The position numbers and the translations under genes were made by a program. A stretch of DNA of 64,000 bases, from positions 32,276-96,275 of the forward strand of contig CAMCYP010000010.1 in NCBI GenBank assembly GCA_945885345.1, read 5' to 3'. The DNA is from Bordetella parapertussis. Lineage in GTDB: Bacteria > Pseudomonadota > Gammaproteobacteria > Burkholderiales > SG8-41. This document shows, in pieces, positions 9,386 to 17,613 of this stretch (within the stretch, counting starts at the first letter, position 1; every line of letters begins with the position of its first letter). The notes below the pieces were generated by a model, which was not told the DNA's origin, searched no databases, and was given only the letters and a program-made list of their open reading frames with translations.

Positions 9386-10048
9386 TCAGTCCGCGGCACG
9401 CATAAAACTGAACAACTGTCCCCGCGCTGCCGGCATGCCCACCGATGCCGCCATCGGCATCGCTTGCGCCGTGCGCACATAACCCTGCGCCGCCATCAGT
9501 ACGCTGAACGGGCTGACATAACCCCGCCCCGGGTCGGCGATCAGTATTTGTGCCGCGGGCTTGGCGTGCGCATCAATAAATCCGGCCAGCAGTACCGCAT
9601 GATCGCGCTCATAGAGCAGATCGCTGCCGATGATCAGGTCGTAACGGCCGATCCGCGGGTTGGGACCCAGCCACGGCGCATGGAGGAAGGCAATCGGCGG
9701 CAGTCCGTTCAGTTCGGTGTTGCGACGCAAGAAATCTTCTGCCAGCGGATGGTGGTCACAGGCGGTAATGCGGGCGCCGCGGCGCGCCAGCACCAGGCTG
9801 GTGAGACCGATGCCGCAACCGAGTTCAAGGATGTTTTTGCCGGCAATCGGAAACCGGCTCATGGCTTCGGCCAGTGCGAGGCCTGCCGGCCACACCACGC
9901 CGAACAGCGGCCATGACGCGGGTGACACGCCGGCGCGTTCGGCCGCGCCGTCGGGATCGGAAAACTGCTGTTTGTTGAGCAGGGTGCGGACGCGGAAATC
10001 GCTGTCGCCGACATGGAGGGTGACGGTCTCGACTTCGTAACCAGGCAT
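9386..10048 (-). CDS. Class I SAM-dependent methyltransferase (METTL/NNMT-like family 16)
   Basis: A 220-residue protein starting at MPGYEVET; a second ATG three codons upstream is also possible. Motif I is L-E-L-G-C-G-I-G-L, with the acidic motif II residue in ITACDHHP and motif IV in DLIIGSDLLYE. That order, and the phrase PLFGVVWPAGLALAE just before motif I, match the lysine methyltransferase-like group (Methyltransf_16), which modifies proteins such as electron-transfer flavoprotein or ribosomal factors. The acceptor here is unknown. The gene stands alone between the RND operon and a divergent short membrane-protein gene. Confidence 0.75.
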   Translation of the reverse strand: MPGYEVETVTLHVGDSDFRVRTLLNKQQFSDPDGAAERAGVSPASWPLFGVVWPAGLALAEAMSRFPIAGKNILELGCGIGLTSLVLARRGARITACDHHPLAEDFLRRNTELNGLPPIAFLHAPWLGPNPRIGRYDLIIGSDLLYERDHAVLLAGFIDAHAKPAAQILIADPGRGYVSPFSVLMAAQGYVRTAQAMPMAASVGMPAARGQLFSFMRAAD

Positions 10049-10192
10049 AGTGCGCACTCGGTGAAGTCGGGGCTGCCGGGATAGGCAGCGGGGACAGCGG
10101 TGCTGAACCGCGTGGTTTCAGTTTACGCGCAATGGGGGCGACGCAACGGGCCCTGAAGCATTACATTAGCCCTTCCATTTAATGGAGCATTC

Positions 10193-10753
10193 ATGCGTTT
10201 CCTGATTCGTACCGGAACTTTTGCTTTGCAACTGGCGGTCTTTTTTGCGCTGGTCACGCTGCTGTCGCAGGCGACGACGTATTTCACCGCCGAACGTTAT
10301 GTCCCCGGCAATATTCCCAGCCGGCTGTTCCCGCTGGTGGCGCTGCAGCCGGCTGTGTCGCCGGCCACAGCGCCGCAGTATGAATTGCTGCGCTGGCCGG
10401 AGTTCACGCGCAAGAACCCGCCGCCGCCATTGCGGAATTTGCGCTTGCCGGAGCCGAAAGGCGGGTTTGTCGTGCCGGTGATTGGTGGCTTTGAACCGGA
10501 GGTACATTTCAGTGTGGCTGCCGTCGCGGACGGCCGCCAGCGGGTGGACGTCAAGGTCACCGATGACGATTACGTGGTGTATTCCACCTATGTCACGGAC
10601 GGCGCGAATGTCGTGCCGGAGTCCTTCCGTCTCTGGGGCCCGAGCGCGGCGCTGATCGCGGTGTTTCCGGCGTTTGTGCTTACGGTGGCGCTGAACCGGA
10701 CGTTCAGGCGCTGGCGCGAACGCAGGAAAGCTGCACCCGCCGCGATCAGTTGA
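10193..10753 (+). CDS. Hypothetical bitopic membrane protein
   Basis: This 186-residue protein is not recognised. It has a hydrophobic N-terminal segment (about residues 7-25), a proline-rich middle part with many short beta-prone stretches (about 35-145), a second membrane helix near 150-170 and a basic C-terminus. The middle part would lie in the periplasm. The ATG at 10193 follows an AT-rich stretch containing GGAG, a plausible ribosome binding site. Its stop overlaps the end of the convergent glutaryl-CoA dehydrogenase gene by 8 bp. Confidence 0.55.
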   Translation: MRFLIRTGTFALQLAVFFALVTLLSQATTYFTAERYVPGNIPSRLFPLVALQPAVSPATAPQYELLRWPEFTRKNPPPPLRNLRLPEPKGGFVVPVIGGFEPEVHFSVAAVADGRQRVDVKVTDDDYVVYSTYVTDGANVVPESFRLWGPSAALIAVFPAFVLTVALNRTFRRWRERRKAAPAAIS

Positions 10754-11945
10754 ACGCAGAAATGCCGGTTTGCGAACGACCCAGCACCAGCGCGTGGATG
10801 TCGTGTGTGCCTTCCAGCGTGTTGACGGTTTCGAGGTTGAGCATGTGCCGGATCACCGGGAATTCATCGGAGATGCCGTTGCCGCCCAGCATGTCGCGCG
10901 CCTGACGCGCGATGTCCAGCGCCTTGCCGGTGGAATTGCGTTTGAGCAGCGACACCATTTCCGGTGTTGCCAGTCCCTGATCGCGCAGCCGGCTGACATG
11001 CAGGCAGGCGAGCAGGCCCAGCGCGATTTCCGATTGCATGTCGGCAAGTTTCTTTTGAATGATCTGGTTCGCGGCGAGCGGACGGCCGAATTGCTTGCGA
11101 TCCATGGTGTATTGGCGCGCAGTGTGCCAGCAGGCCTCGGCTGCGCCCAGCGCGCCCCAGCAGATCACGAAGCGTGCGTTGTTGAGGCAGCCGAACGGCC
11201 CCTTGAGGCCCGACACATTTGGCAGCAGATTGGCTTCAGGCACGAACACGTTGTCCATCACGATTTCGCCGGTGGGTGAAGCGCGCACCGAAAATTTGCC
11301 TTCGATCTTGCGCGTCGACAGTCCTTCCATGCCGCGTTCGAGGATGAAGCCGCGGATCACGCCGCCGTCGTCCTTGGCCCAGACGATCATGATGTCGGCA
11401 ATCGGGGCATGGGTGATCCATAATTTGGCGCCGCTCAGCCGGTAACCGCCGTCTACACTGCGCGCGCGGGTTTTCATGGCGCCGGGATCGGAACCGTGGT
11501 CGGGTTCGGTGAGGCCGAAGCAGCCGAGCAGTTCGCCGGTGACCATTTTCGGCAAATACTTTTGTCGTTGTTCTTCATTGCCATAGGCGTAGATCGGCGT
11601 CATTGCCAGCCCGCTCTGCACGCCGCAGGCCGAACGGAAGGCGGTGTCGACGCGTTCGAGTTCGCGCATGATCAAACCATAGGCGACATAACCGATGCCG
11701 GCGCAGCCGTAACCCTCAAGCGGCGCACCGAGGAAACCGAGTTCACCCATTTCGCGCATCACCACGCGGTCGAAGGTTTCATTGCGGTTCCAGTCGCGGA
11801 TGCGCGGTGCCAGTTTCTCCTGCGCGTACTGGCGCGCGGTGTCGCGGATCATTTTTTCTTCGGCGGTGAGCTGCGCTTCGATCAGCAGCGGGTCATCCCA
11901 CTGGAAGTGCCCGCCGCTGAGGGTGACTGATTGGTGATCGATCAT
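10746..11945 (-). CDS. gcdH: Glutaryl-CoA dehydrogenase
   Basis: A 399-residue acyl-CoA dehydrogenase. The C-terminal [15 protein letters not shown] motif is characteristic of glutaryl-CoA dehydrogenase; the Glu in it (about residue 378) is the catalytic base that removes the alpha proton. The [10 protein letters not shown] stretch and the [13 protein letters not shown] flavin-binding segment are also present. The enzyme oxidises and decarboxylates glutaryl-CoA to crotonyl-CoA in lysine, tryptophan or aromatic degradation, reducing electron-transfer flavoprotein. Crotonases, a hydroxyacyl-CoA dehydrogenase and a family III CoA-transferase elsewhere in the window could serve neighbouring steps, but they are not in the same operon. 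Confidence 0.92.
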   Translation of the reverse strand: MIDHQSVTLSGGHFQWDDPLLIEAQLTAEEKMIRDTARQYAQEKLAPRIRDWNRNETFDRVVMREMGELGFLGAPLEGYGCAGIGYVAYGLIMRELERVDTAFRSACGVQSGLAMTPIYAYGNEEQRQKYLPKMVTGELLGCFGLTEPDHGSDPGAMKTRARSVDGGYRLSGAKLWITHAPIADIMIVWAKDDGGVIRGFILERGMEGLSTRKIEGKFSVRASPTGEIVMDNVFVPEANLLPNVSGLKGPFGCLNNARFVICWGALGAAEACWHTARQYTMDRKQFGRPLAANQIIQKKLADMQSEIALGLLACLHVSRLRDQGLATPEMVSLLKRNSTGKALDIARQARDMLGGNGISDEFPVIRHMLNLETVNTLEGTHDIHALVLGRSQTGISAFN

Positions 11946-11964
11946 GGTCCGGTCTTTCTGCAGG

Positions 11965-12672
11965 TTATTTCAGGAATGGCACGGACAGCAGGCGCAGCCC
12001 GACCGAGAACCAGCGTGCGTCGTGCTTGTCGCCATACTGGTTGCCGTAGGTGGTATCGACCTGAACGTGGTTGGGGACAATCCAGAAACGCACGCCAAAC
12101 TGGTATGAAGCATTGGCACGGGTTTCACCGAAAGTTTCGGCGATCAGGTAGGCGCGCGGCGCAATCATGATTTCCGAGCCGAGGCCCCAGGTCGCACGCG
12201 CCTTGCCCTCGTCACGGATGTGTTTTGCGCCGGTGTTGGTATGCAGCACCACGCGATCATCGGCGAATGAGAAGCTGACGGGCACGTAGAAATAGGGATC
12301 GCCCAGTGCGCGGCCATTCTGTGCTGCCGGGTGTGTGGCATAGCCGGCGGCAAAGGCGACCCCGTAGCCGTTGGTTTCCAGCGGCTTGAGCAGCGTCTTG
12401 CCCTGAAGCACCACATCGGAGGTTTCACTGCCGGTCGCATCACTGATGCGGGCGCCACCGAGGGTCAGCTCGAGGTTGCCGGTGAAATTGCAGGCCGGCA
12501 GCGCCCAGTATTCACGGCTGCCGCGGTTGGTCTTGACCCAGGATTCCACCTGGCAGGCGTAAGAATCGACCGTGCGCGCATCGTCGGTGATCATCGGCCG
12601 CGCGGCATGCGCAGCTAGCGGACAGAGTAGAAGCAGGGTTGCGATGTCGCAGGTACGTTTGCGGAAGATCAT
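11965..12672 (-). CDS. Predicted outer-membrane beta-barrel protein, unknown
   Basis: A 235-residue secreted protein with a clear signal peptide (positive start MIFRKR, hydrophobic core [11 protein letters not shown], cleavage after AHA). The mature part consists of alternating short beta strands with many Gly, Thr and aromatic residues and ends in V-P-F-L-K. It resembles small porin-like or phenol-meta-pathway-type barrels, but the final residue is not the usual aromatic. Two cysteines (YACQVE and PACNF) may pair. No substrate can be assigned. It lies between gcdH and a hydrolase gene on the same strand, separated by 19 and 15 bp, so it may belong to one transcript with them. Confidence 0.55.
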   Translation of the reverse strand: MIFRKRTCDIATLLLLCPLAAHAARPMITDDARTVDSYACQVESWVKTNRGSREYWALPACNFTGNLELTLGGARISDATGSETSDVVLQGKTLLKPLETNGYGVAFAAGYATHPAAQNGRALGDPYFYVPVSFSFADDRVVLHTNTGAKHIRDEGKARATWGLGSEIMIAPRAYLIAETFGETRANASYQFGVRFWIVPNHVQVDTTYGNQYGDKHDARWFSVGLRLLSVPFLK

Positions 12673-12687
12673 GCTGATCCGGCGTTG

Positions 12688-13434
12688 TCAGCGCGTGGCG
12701 CGGTCCAGAAACAGCTTGACGTTGCGTACCAGCTCGTTATCCATGCCGTTGAAAAAATGGTCGGCGCCGGCAACGCGGACTTGCGCCGAGCCCCGGACTT
12801 TCTGGATGGCAGCAGCGCGTTTGGCGGCGAATTCGAGTATTTCCGGGAAATCTTTTTCGCCGTAGAGATCAAGCACCGGCGCCTTGAAAGTCGCCGGTCT
12901 GGTGTATTCGCCGAGAATGCCGATCGATACCCAGGCGGTGATTGCCGGGGCATCGGCCTGGTTCAGCAGCACATTGGTCATCCGCGAACCGTAACTGTGC
13001 GACACGATGGCCACTTTTTTGTGGCCTTTGTCCTGCAGGAATTTGACTGCCGCAGCGATTCGCGCCGCGGCTTCAGGGAACAGCGGCGGATACTGGTCGC
13101 CACGAGCTTCGGCGGCGAGTACCGGCATCTGCACCGACAGCGTGGCGTAACCCTGTTCGGAAAGCTGGCTGCGCAGTGGATTGATCAGACCCCAGTCCGG
13201 ATGCACGCCGAGGCCGTGCACCACGACCACGCCGGCCTGTGCCTTGCTGTTGGGCGCGTAAATGCCGAGGAATTTACGGCCATCCGGTGTGGCCAATTGA
13301 ACCGGGTCACCGACTAATATGGACGGTGTGATCTCATCGGCCCAGCGCTGTTCGCGGGCGTAATTTGCCTTGGCGTCCTGGGCGTAACAGGGGAGGCTGG
13401 CCAGTGCCAGCAGCAGTGCAAAAAGCAAACGCAT
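12688..13434 (-). CDS. Secreted alpha/beta-hydrolase-like protein (DUF3530-like)
   Basis: A 248-residue protein with a signal peptide (cleavage likely after CYAQ). The fold markers of an alpha/beta hydrolase are visible: the HGLG oxyanion segment at about 73-76, the nucleophile elbow S-H-S-Y-G with Ser147, an aspartate in DLYGEKD and a C-terminal histidine in AGADHFF. The elbow has Ser in place of the first Gly of GxSxG, as is common in the DUF3530 group. It would act in the periplasm on an unknown ester or similar bond. Its ATG overlaps the stop of the crotonase gene (ATGA), suggesting coupled translation. Confidence 0.7.
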   Translation of the reverse strand: MRLLFALLLALASLPCYAQDAKANYAREQRWADEITPSILVGDPVQLATPDGRKFLGIYAPNSKAQAGVVVVHGLGVHPDWGLINPLRSQLSEQGYATLSVQMPVLAAEARGDQYPPLFPEAAARIAAAVKFLQDKGHKKVAIVSHSYGSRMTNVLLNQADAPAITAWVSIGILGEYTRPATFKAPVLDLYGEKDFPEILEFAAKRAAAIQKVRGSAQVRVAGADHFFNGMDNELVRNVKLFLDRATR

Positions 13435-14216
13435 CAGCGCGCCTTGAATTCCGGTTTGGTTTTGGCGAGGAAAGCACGCACACCCTCGCGGTAATCATCG
13501 GTGTCGAAACAGGCGAAACCGACATCCCATTCCTCAGGCGCGATGTTGGCCTGCACCGTCAGGCGTTCGATGAACTGTTTGTGCCAGCGCGCGACCAGCG
13601 GTGCACCGTCGGCGATGCGCTGTGCCAGTGCGTAACTTTCGGTTTCGACCTGCTCATCGGCGACGACGCGGTTGACCAGTCGCTTGCGATAAGCCTCGGC
13701 TGCATCAAATACGCGGCCTTCGAGCAGGATCTCCAGCGTCACTGCGCGTCCGGCCAGTGCCAGCAGCCCGGCGAGTTCGCCATAGGCCATGGTCAGCCCG
13801 AGCTTGTTGATCGGCACACCGAAACGGCTGGATGTGCCGCAGATCCGCATGTCGCACATCGCGGCGATTTCAAGACCGCCGCCTATGCATGCGCCTTCGA
13901 TCATCGCCACCGTCGGATGGCGGCATTGCGCCACGGACTGCATCGCGGCGTGGATCAGTTCCCCGTACTGTCTGGCCTGGCGCGCATTGGCGCGCTCCGT
14001 CGCGAATTCGGCGATGTCGGCGCCGGCGGCAAAAGCCTTGCCGCCGGCGCCGCGCAGTACGATGCAGCGCAGCGCGTCGTTGCCCGACAACCGGCGCATG
14101 GTGCGACCTAGTTCTTCCCACATGACCCGGTTCAGCGCGTTAAGCCGGTCCGGGCGGTTCAGCGTAACGGTGGCAATGGCGCCATCGCGCGTGGTGAGAA
14201 TGGTGTCGGTCGTCAT
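13434..14216 (-). CDS. Enoyl-CoA hydratase/isomerase family protein (crotonase)
   Basis: A 260-residue cytoplasmic crotonase. The oxyanion-hole segments are clear: AFAAGADIAEFA near 60-71 and EGACIGGGLEIA near 108-119, the latter with a Glu at one of the catalytic positions. Family members hydrate or isomerise enoyl-CoA thioesters; the exact substrate is not readable. It is strikingly similar to the crotonase at 28597-29382, with shared phrases such as APLVARWHKQF and SRFGVPIN/ARFGVPIN, so the two are paralogues. It sits 36 bp downstream of a Bug receptor gene on the same strand and overlaps the following hydrolase gene by 3 bp. Confidence 0.88.
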   Translation of the reverse strand: MTTDTILTTRDGAIATVTLNRPDRLNALNRVMWEELGRTMRRLSGNDALRCIVLRGAGGKAFAAGADIAEFATERANARQARQYGELIHAAMQSVAQCRHPTVAMIEGACIGGGLEIAAMCDMRICGTSSRFGVPINKLGLTMAYGELAGLLALAGRAVTLEILLEGRVFDAAEAYRKRLVNRVVADEQVETESYALAQRIADGAPLVARWHKQFIERLTVQANIAPEEWDVGFACFDTDDYREGVRAFLAKTKPEFKAR

Positions 14217-14252
14217 GCGGGATGCCGCGCGTCGGGCGGCGCCTGTGCCGGG

Positions 14253-15218
14253 TTATTGCTGCGGGATTTTGGCTTCGCGCACGACTTTAGCCCATTTTTC
14301 CGTTTCGTTTTTGAAGAGTTTCGAAAATTCCGCAGGGGTCGTGGGTATCGCGGCCACACCCTGCTTGGAATAGCGCTCCTGCATCGCCGGAGCGCTGAGC
14401 ACGCCGACGATGGCCTTGTTCAGCTTTTCAATGATCGGTTTCGGGGTGGCCGCGGGCGCGAGCACGCCGTACCAGGTCGCGTACTCGAAGCCCGGCACGC
14501 CGGACTGCTCGACGGTGGGCACATTCGGCAGGGTATCCGCGCGTTTTTTGGTGGTCACGGCGAGCGCGCGCAGGCGGTTGGCCTTGACGTGGGGCAGCGC
14601 GGAGGCAAACGTCGACATGAATGCGTTGGTTTCGTTGCCGAGCAATGCCGCGACCGCCGGGCCGGTGCCTTTGTAGGGCACGTGGATCAGCTTGATTTTC
14701 TGCGACATCATCAGCATTTCCATCGCGAGATGCGTGCCTGAGCCCAGTCCGGCAGAACCATAAGTCAGTTTGCCCGGTTGCGAGCGGGCCAGCGCGACGA
14801 ATTCCTGCAGGGTTTTGGCCGGCAGCGACGGATGGACGACGATGATGTTGGGTTGTTCGGTGGCCAGTGAAATCGGCGCCAGGTCGCGCAGTGCGACATA
14901 GGGCAGTTTTTTGTAGAGCGCAGCATTGAACGCCATGCTGATATTGCCCAGCAGCGTGGTGTAGCCATCAGGCGTGGCCTGGGTCGCGAGATCGGTGCCG
15001 AGCACGCTGCCGGCGCCCGGGCGGTTGTCGATGACGATGGTGGTGCCCAGCACGCGACCGAGTTCCTCGGACATGGTGCGCGCACTGATGTCGCTGCCGC
15101 CGCCCGGGGCGAACGGTACGATCATGCGAATGGGACGTTCGGGGTACTGGGCGGGGGCGGCGAATGCGGGAGCGGCTGCGAACAGTGCGGCGATGACAAT
15201 TGCTGAGCGTTTGAACAT
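14253..15218 (-). CDS. Bug-family periplasmic receptor (tripartite tricarboxylate transporter type)
   Basis: A 321-residue solute-binding protein. I placed the start at 15218, where an AGGAG ribosome binding site precedes the ATG and a normal signal peptide begins (MFKRSAIVIAALFAAAPAFA). The mature N-terminus, YPERPIRMIVPFAPGGGSDI, is the signature of Bug proteins, whose PFAPGG loop contacts a carboxylate ligand. Such receptors are very numerous in Burkholderiales, and most are not encoded near a TctAB membrane pair; none is seen here either. The ligand is probably an organic acid, unidentified. The crotonase downstream may share the transcript. Confidence 0.92.
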   Translation of the reverse strand: MFKRSAIVIAALFAAAPAFAAPAQYPERPIRMIVPFAPGGGSDISARTMSEELGRVLGTTIVIDNRPGAGSVLGTDLATQATPDGYTTLLGNISMAFNAALYKKLPYVALRDLAPISLATEQPNIIVVHPSLPAKTLQEFVALARSQPGKLTYGSAGLGSGTHLAMEMLMMSQKIKLIHVPYKGTGPAVAALLGNETNAFMSTFASALPHVKANRLRALAVTTKKRADTLPNVPTVEQSGVPGFEYATWYGVLAPAATPKPIIEKLNKAIVGVLSAPAMQERYSKQGVAAIPTTPAEFSKLFKNETEKWAKVVREAKIPQQ

Positions 15219-15393
15219 GACTCCTCCGTTATGGTTGTAACCCCGGAACTCGTCAGCCGTGATCAGGCGGATCGGTTGCGGTGGGAGTCGAGCATACCAT
15301 CGTGTCGGCACGATGTGGACTTCGATGTGCACTTAATGGAGCTTTGCACTGGATGGATTGCGCCGCGTGCCGGCGGCGCAATGCTGCGGCCGG

Positions 15394-16593
15394 TCAGGCG
15401 GCTTTGGCTGCGCGTGCCGCGGCTTTTTCGCCGATGAGATATTCCATTGCAGCGGCCACGCCGCCTTTTTTGTGCGGTACGCCGGCGAGTTCCAGGCCCA
15501 TTTCGACGCCGGCCAGCGTGCCCATGAGAGTGAGGTCGTTGAAGTCACCCAGATGGCCAATGCGGAACACCTTGTCGGCGATCTTGCCAAGACCGCTGCC
15601 CAGCGACATGTTGAAGCGCTCAAGCACGACCTTGCGGAAGGCGACCTCGCTGTGGCCCGCGGGCATCAGCACGGCAGTCAGCACACCGGAATATTCGGCC
15701 GGGTTCTGGCACAGGATCTCCAGTCCCCAGGCATTGACCGCACGGCGGGTGGCTTCGGCATGGCGCTGATGGCGGGCAAACACCTGGTCGAGGCCTTCGT
15801 CGTCGAGCAGCATCTTCAGTGCTTCGCGCAGACCATAGAGCAGGTTGGTCGCCGGGGTGTAAGGGAAAAATCCGTTCTTGTTCGGTACCAGCATTTCTTC
15901 CCACGACCAGTAGGAACGCGGTAGTTTTGCATTCTTGCTGGCGGCGAGTGCCTTGACTGATACGGCGTTGAATGACAGGCCCGGCGGCAGCATCAGACCT
16001 TTTTGCGAACCGGCGATGGTGACATCGACGCCCCATTCATCATGGCGGTAGTCGATCGAACCCAGTCCCGAAATGGTGTCAACCATGAACAGCGCGGGGT
16101 GTTTGGCGCGATGGATGGCTTTGCGCACTTCGTCGATGCGCGAGGTGGCACCGGTGGAAGTTTCGTTGTGCACCACGCACACCGCCTTGATGGCATGTCC
16201 CTTGTCGGCATTGAGTCGCGCTTCGATGGCCATCGGATCGGCACCGTGGCGCCAGTCGCCGGTGATGAATTCGGGTTTCAGTCCCAGGCGCAGTGCGAGG
16301 TTCTGCCACAGCGTGGCGAACTGTCCGCTTTCGTACATCAGTACGCTGTCGCCGGGCGACAGCGTGTTGACCAGCGCGGCTTCCCAGGCGCCGGTACCCG
16401 AGGCGGGATAAATGATCACATCGCCCTTGGTTTTGAACACGCGTTTCATGCCGGCGAGCACATCCTTGCCGAGCTGCGCGAATTCCGGACCGCGATGGTC
16501 AATGACCGGCATGTCGATGGCACGCAGCACGCGATCGGGCACGGTGCTGGGACCGGGAATCTGCAGGAAATGGCGGCCGGCGGCGTAGGTCAT
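15394..16593 (-). CDS. Class V aminotransferase, serine/alanine-glyoxylate type
   Basis: A 399-residue PLP enzyme starting at the ATG at 16593, with GGAG about 9 bases upstream. The start IPGPSTVPD and the segments YPASGTGAW and VDTISGLGSIDY are typical of serine-glyoxylate and alanine-glyoxylate aminotransferases. The PLP lysine is Lys198 in AGSQKGLM. It would interconvert serine or alanine with glyoxylate to give hydroxypyruvate or pyruvate and glycine. The gene is divergent from a GntR regulator, and the 200-bp gap holds a pair of operator-like sequences. The flavin/Fe-S dehydrogenase beyond the regulator acts on 2-hydroxyacids, so a glyoxylate or hydroxyacid theme is plausible. Confidence 0.85.
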   Translation of the reverse strand: MTYAAGRHFLQIPGPSTVPDRVLRAIDMPVIDHRGPEFAQLGKDVLAGMKRVFKTKGDVIIYPASGTGAWEAALVNTLSPGDSVLMYESGQFATLWQNLALRLGLKPEFITGDWRHGADPMAIEARLNADKGHAIKAVCVVHNETSTGATSRIDEVRKAIHRAKHPALFMVDTISGLGSIDYRHDEWGVDVTIAGSQKGLMLPPGLSFNAVSVKALAASKNAKLPRSYWSWEEMLVPNKNGFFPYTPATNLLYGLREALKMLLDDEGLDQVFARHQRHAEATRRAVNAWGLEILCQNPAEYSGVLTAVLMPAGHSEVAFRKVVLERFNMSLGSGLGKIADKVFRIGHLGDFNDLTLMGTLAGVEMGLELAGVPHKKGGVAAAMEYLIGEKAAARAAKAA

Positions 16594-16659
16594 GGTCGAA
16601 CTCCAGAGAGCAACAGTTGAGCGGTCATGGTAACGCCGGCGCATCGGCAGGGCAAACGC

Positions 16660-16674
16660 TTTTTGTATGCAAAA
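16660..16674. promoter_or_regulatory. Candidate GntR/FCD operator, left copy
   Basis: The sequence TTTGTATGCAAA (16662-16673) is a near-palindrome of the kind bound by FadR/VanR-type GntR regulators. Its core TTTGTATGCA recurs in the opposite orientation at 16769-16778. It lies about 70 bp upstream of the aminotransferase start, where it could control that promoter. Confidence 0.5.
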
Positions 16675-16766
16675 TGAGGCGCTAGGCTGGCTGGCTCAAT
16701 GGTAAATTTAGTAAGTATTTGTTTATAATGATGTTTATTTATTGCCTGTAATGCTGCAGGACGGTA

Positions 16767-16780
16767 TTATGCATACAAAT
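16767..16780. promoter_or_regulatory. Candidate GntR/FCD operator, right copy
   Basis: TTATGCATACAAAT contains the reverse complement of the TTTGTATGCA core found at 16662. It sits just upstream of the GntR start codon (16792), where binding would block transcription or translation initiation and give autoregulation. A perfect TATAAT at 16724-16729 lies between the two copies, but no good -35 box is seen at standard spacing. Confidence 0.5.
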
Positions 16781-16791
16781 GGAGTTTTGCC

Positions 16792-17493
16792 ATGCCTGCT
16801 GCCACCTCATCCAGTACTGCAGATACTAATAGTAATGTCGCCTCGCTGGCCGACCGCCGCCTGCTGCATGAAACCGTGATCGACCAGCTGCGCGACCTGA
16901 TTGTGCAGGGCGAACTGGCGCCGGAAACCAAACTCAATGAACGCGTGCTGGCGGAAAAACTCGGCACTTCGCGCACCCCCTTGCGCGAGGCGATCAAGTT
17001 TCTCGCCTCGGAAGGTCTCGTTGAGTTACTGCCCCACCGCGGCGCGGTGGTGGCGCCGCTGAAGCCGGAAAAAATGAAAGAGGTGTTTGTCGTGCTCGGC
17101 GCGCTGGAAGCACTGGCCGGTGATCTCGCCTGCCGCAATGCGACCGAAACCGACATCGTCGAAATCCGCGCGTTGCACTATCACATGCTCGCCCACCACG
17201 CCCGCGGCGAACTGGCGCAGTACTTCCGTTACAACCAGCAGATCCACATCAAGTTCATGGAATGCGCGGGCAATGCGACATTGGCGCAGGTGTATCGCGG
17301 ACTGAATGCCCATGTGAAACGCGCGCGTTACCTGGCCAATCTGTCGCGCGAACGCTGGGACAAGGCGGTGCAGGAACATGAGGACATGCTGGATGCACTG
17401 GTTAAACGCGACGGTGTGCGCCTGCAGGCTTTGTTGCGCGATCACCTCGCCAATAAATTGGTGATGGTGATGGAGGCTTTGGGAAATCGATAA
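16792..17493 (+). CDS. GntR-family transcription regulator, FCD subfamily
   Basis: A 233-residue regulator. Residues ~20-90 form the winged helix-turn-helix (ETVIDQLRDLI, then LNERVLAEKLGTSRTPLREAIKFLASEGLV, the typical GntR recognition region). Residues ~100-225 form the all-helical FCD effector domain, with histidines and acidic residues (QQIHIKF, QEHEDM, LRDHL) placed as in the metal-dependent FCD pocket that binds carboxylates. It probably represses the divergent aminotransferase and/or the downstream dehydrogenase in response to an organic acid. The start follows a short Ser/Thr-rich leader and lies 12 bp from one operator-like sequence. Confidence 0.9.
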   Translation: MPAATSSSTADTNSNVASLADRRLLHETVIDQLRDLIVQGELAPETKLNERVLAEKLGTSRTPLREAIKFLASEGLVELLPHRGAVVAPLKPEKMKEVFVVLGALEALAGDLACRNATETDIVEIRALHYHMLAHHARGELAQYFRYNQQIHIKFMECAGNATLAQVYRGLNAHVKRARYLANLSRERWDKAVQEHEDMLDALVKRDGVRLQALLRDHLANKLVMVMEALGNR

Positions 17494-17613
17494 AAGCGAC
17501 TGGCGAGCGCGTGGGGAGCGCAGCGACCAAGCGCACACGCCCCCCGGACTTAAAGAAGAGATGTTTTATAAAACGATGATGAGCCGATTTTTTATGCTTA
17601 TGAGCGGCATGCG

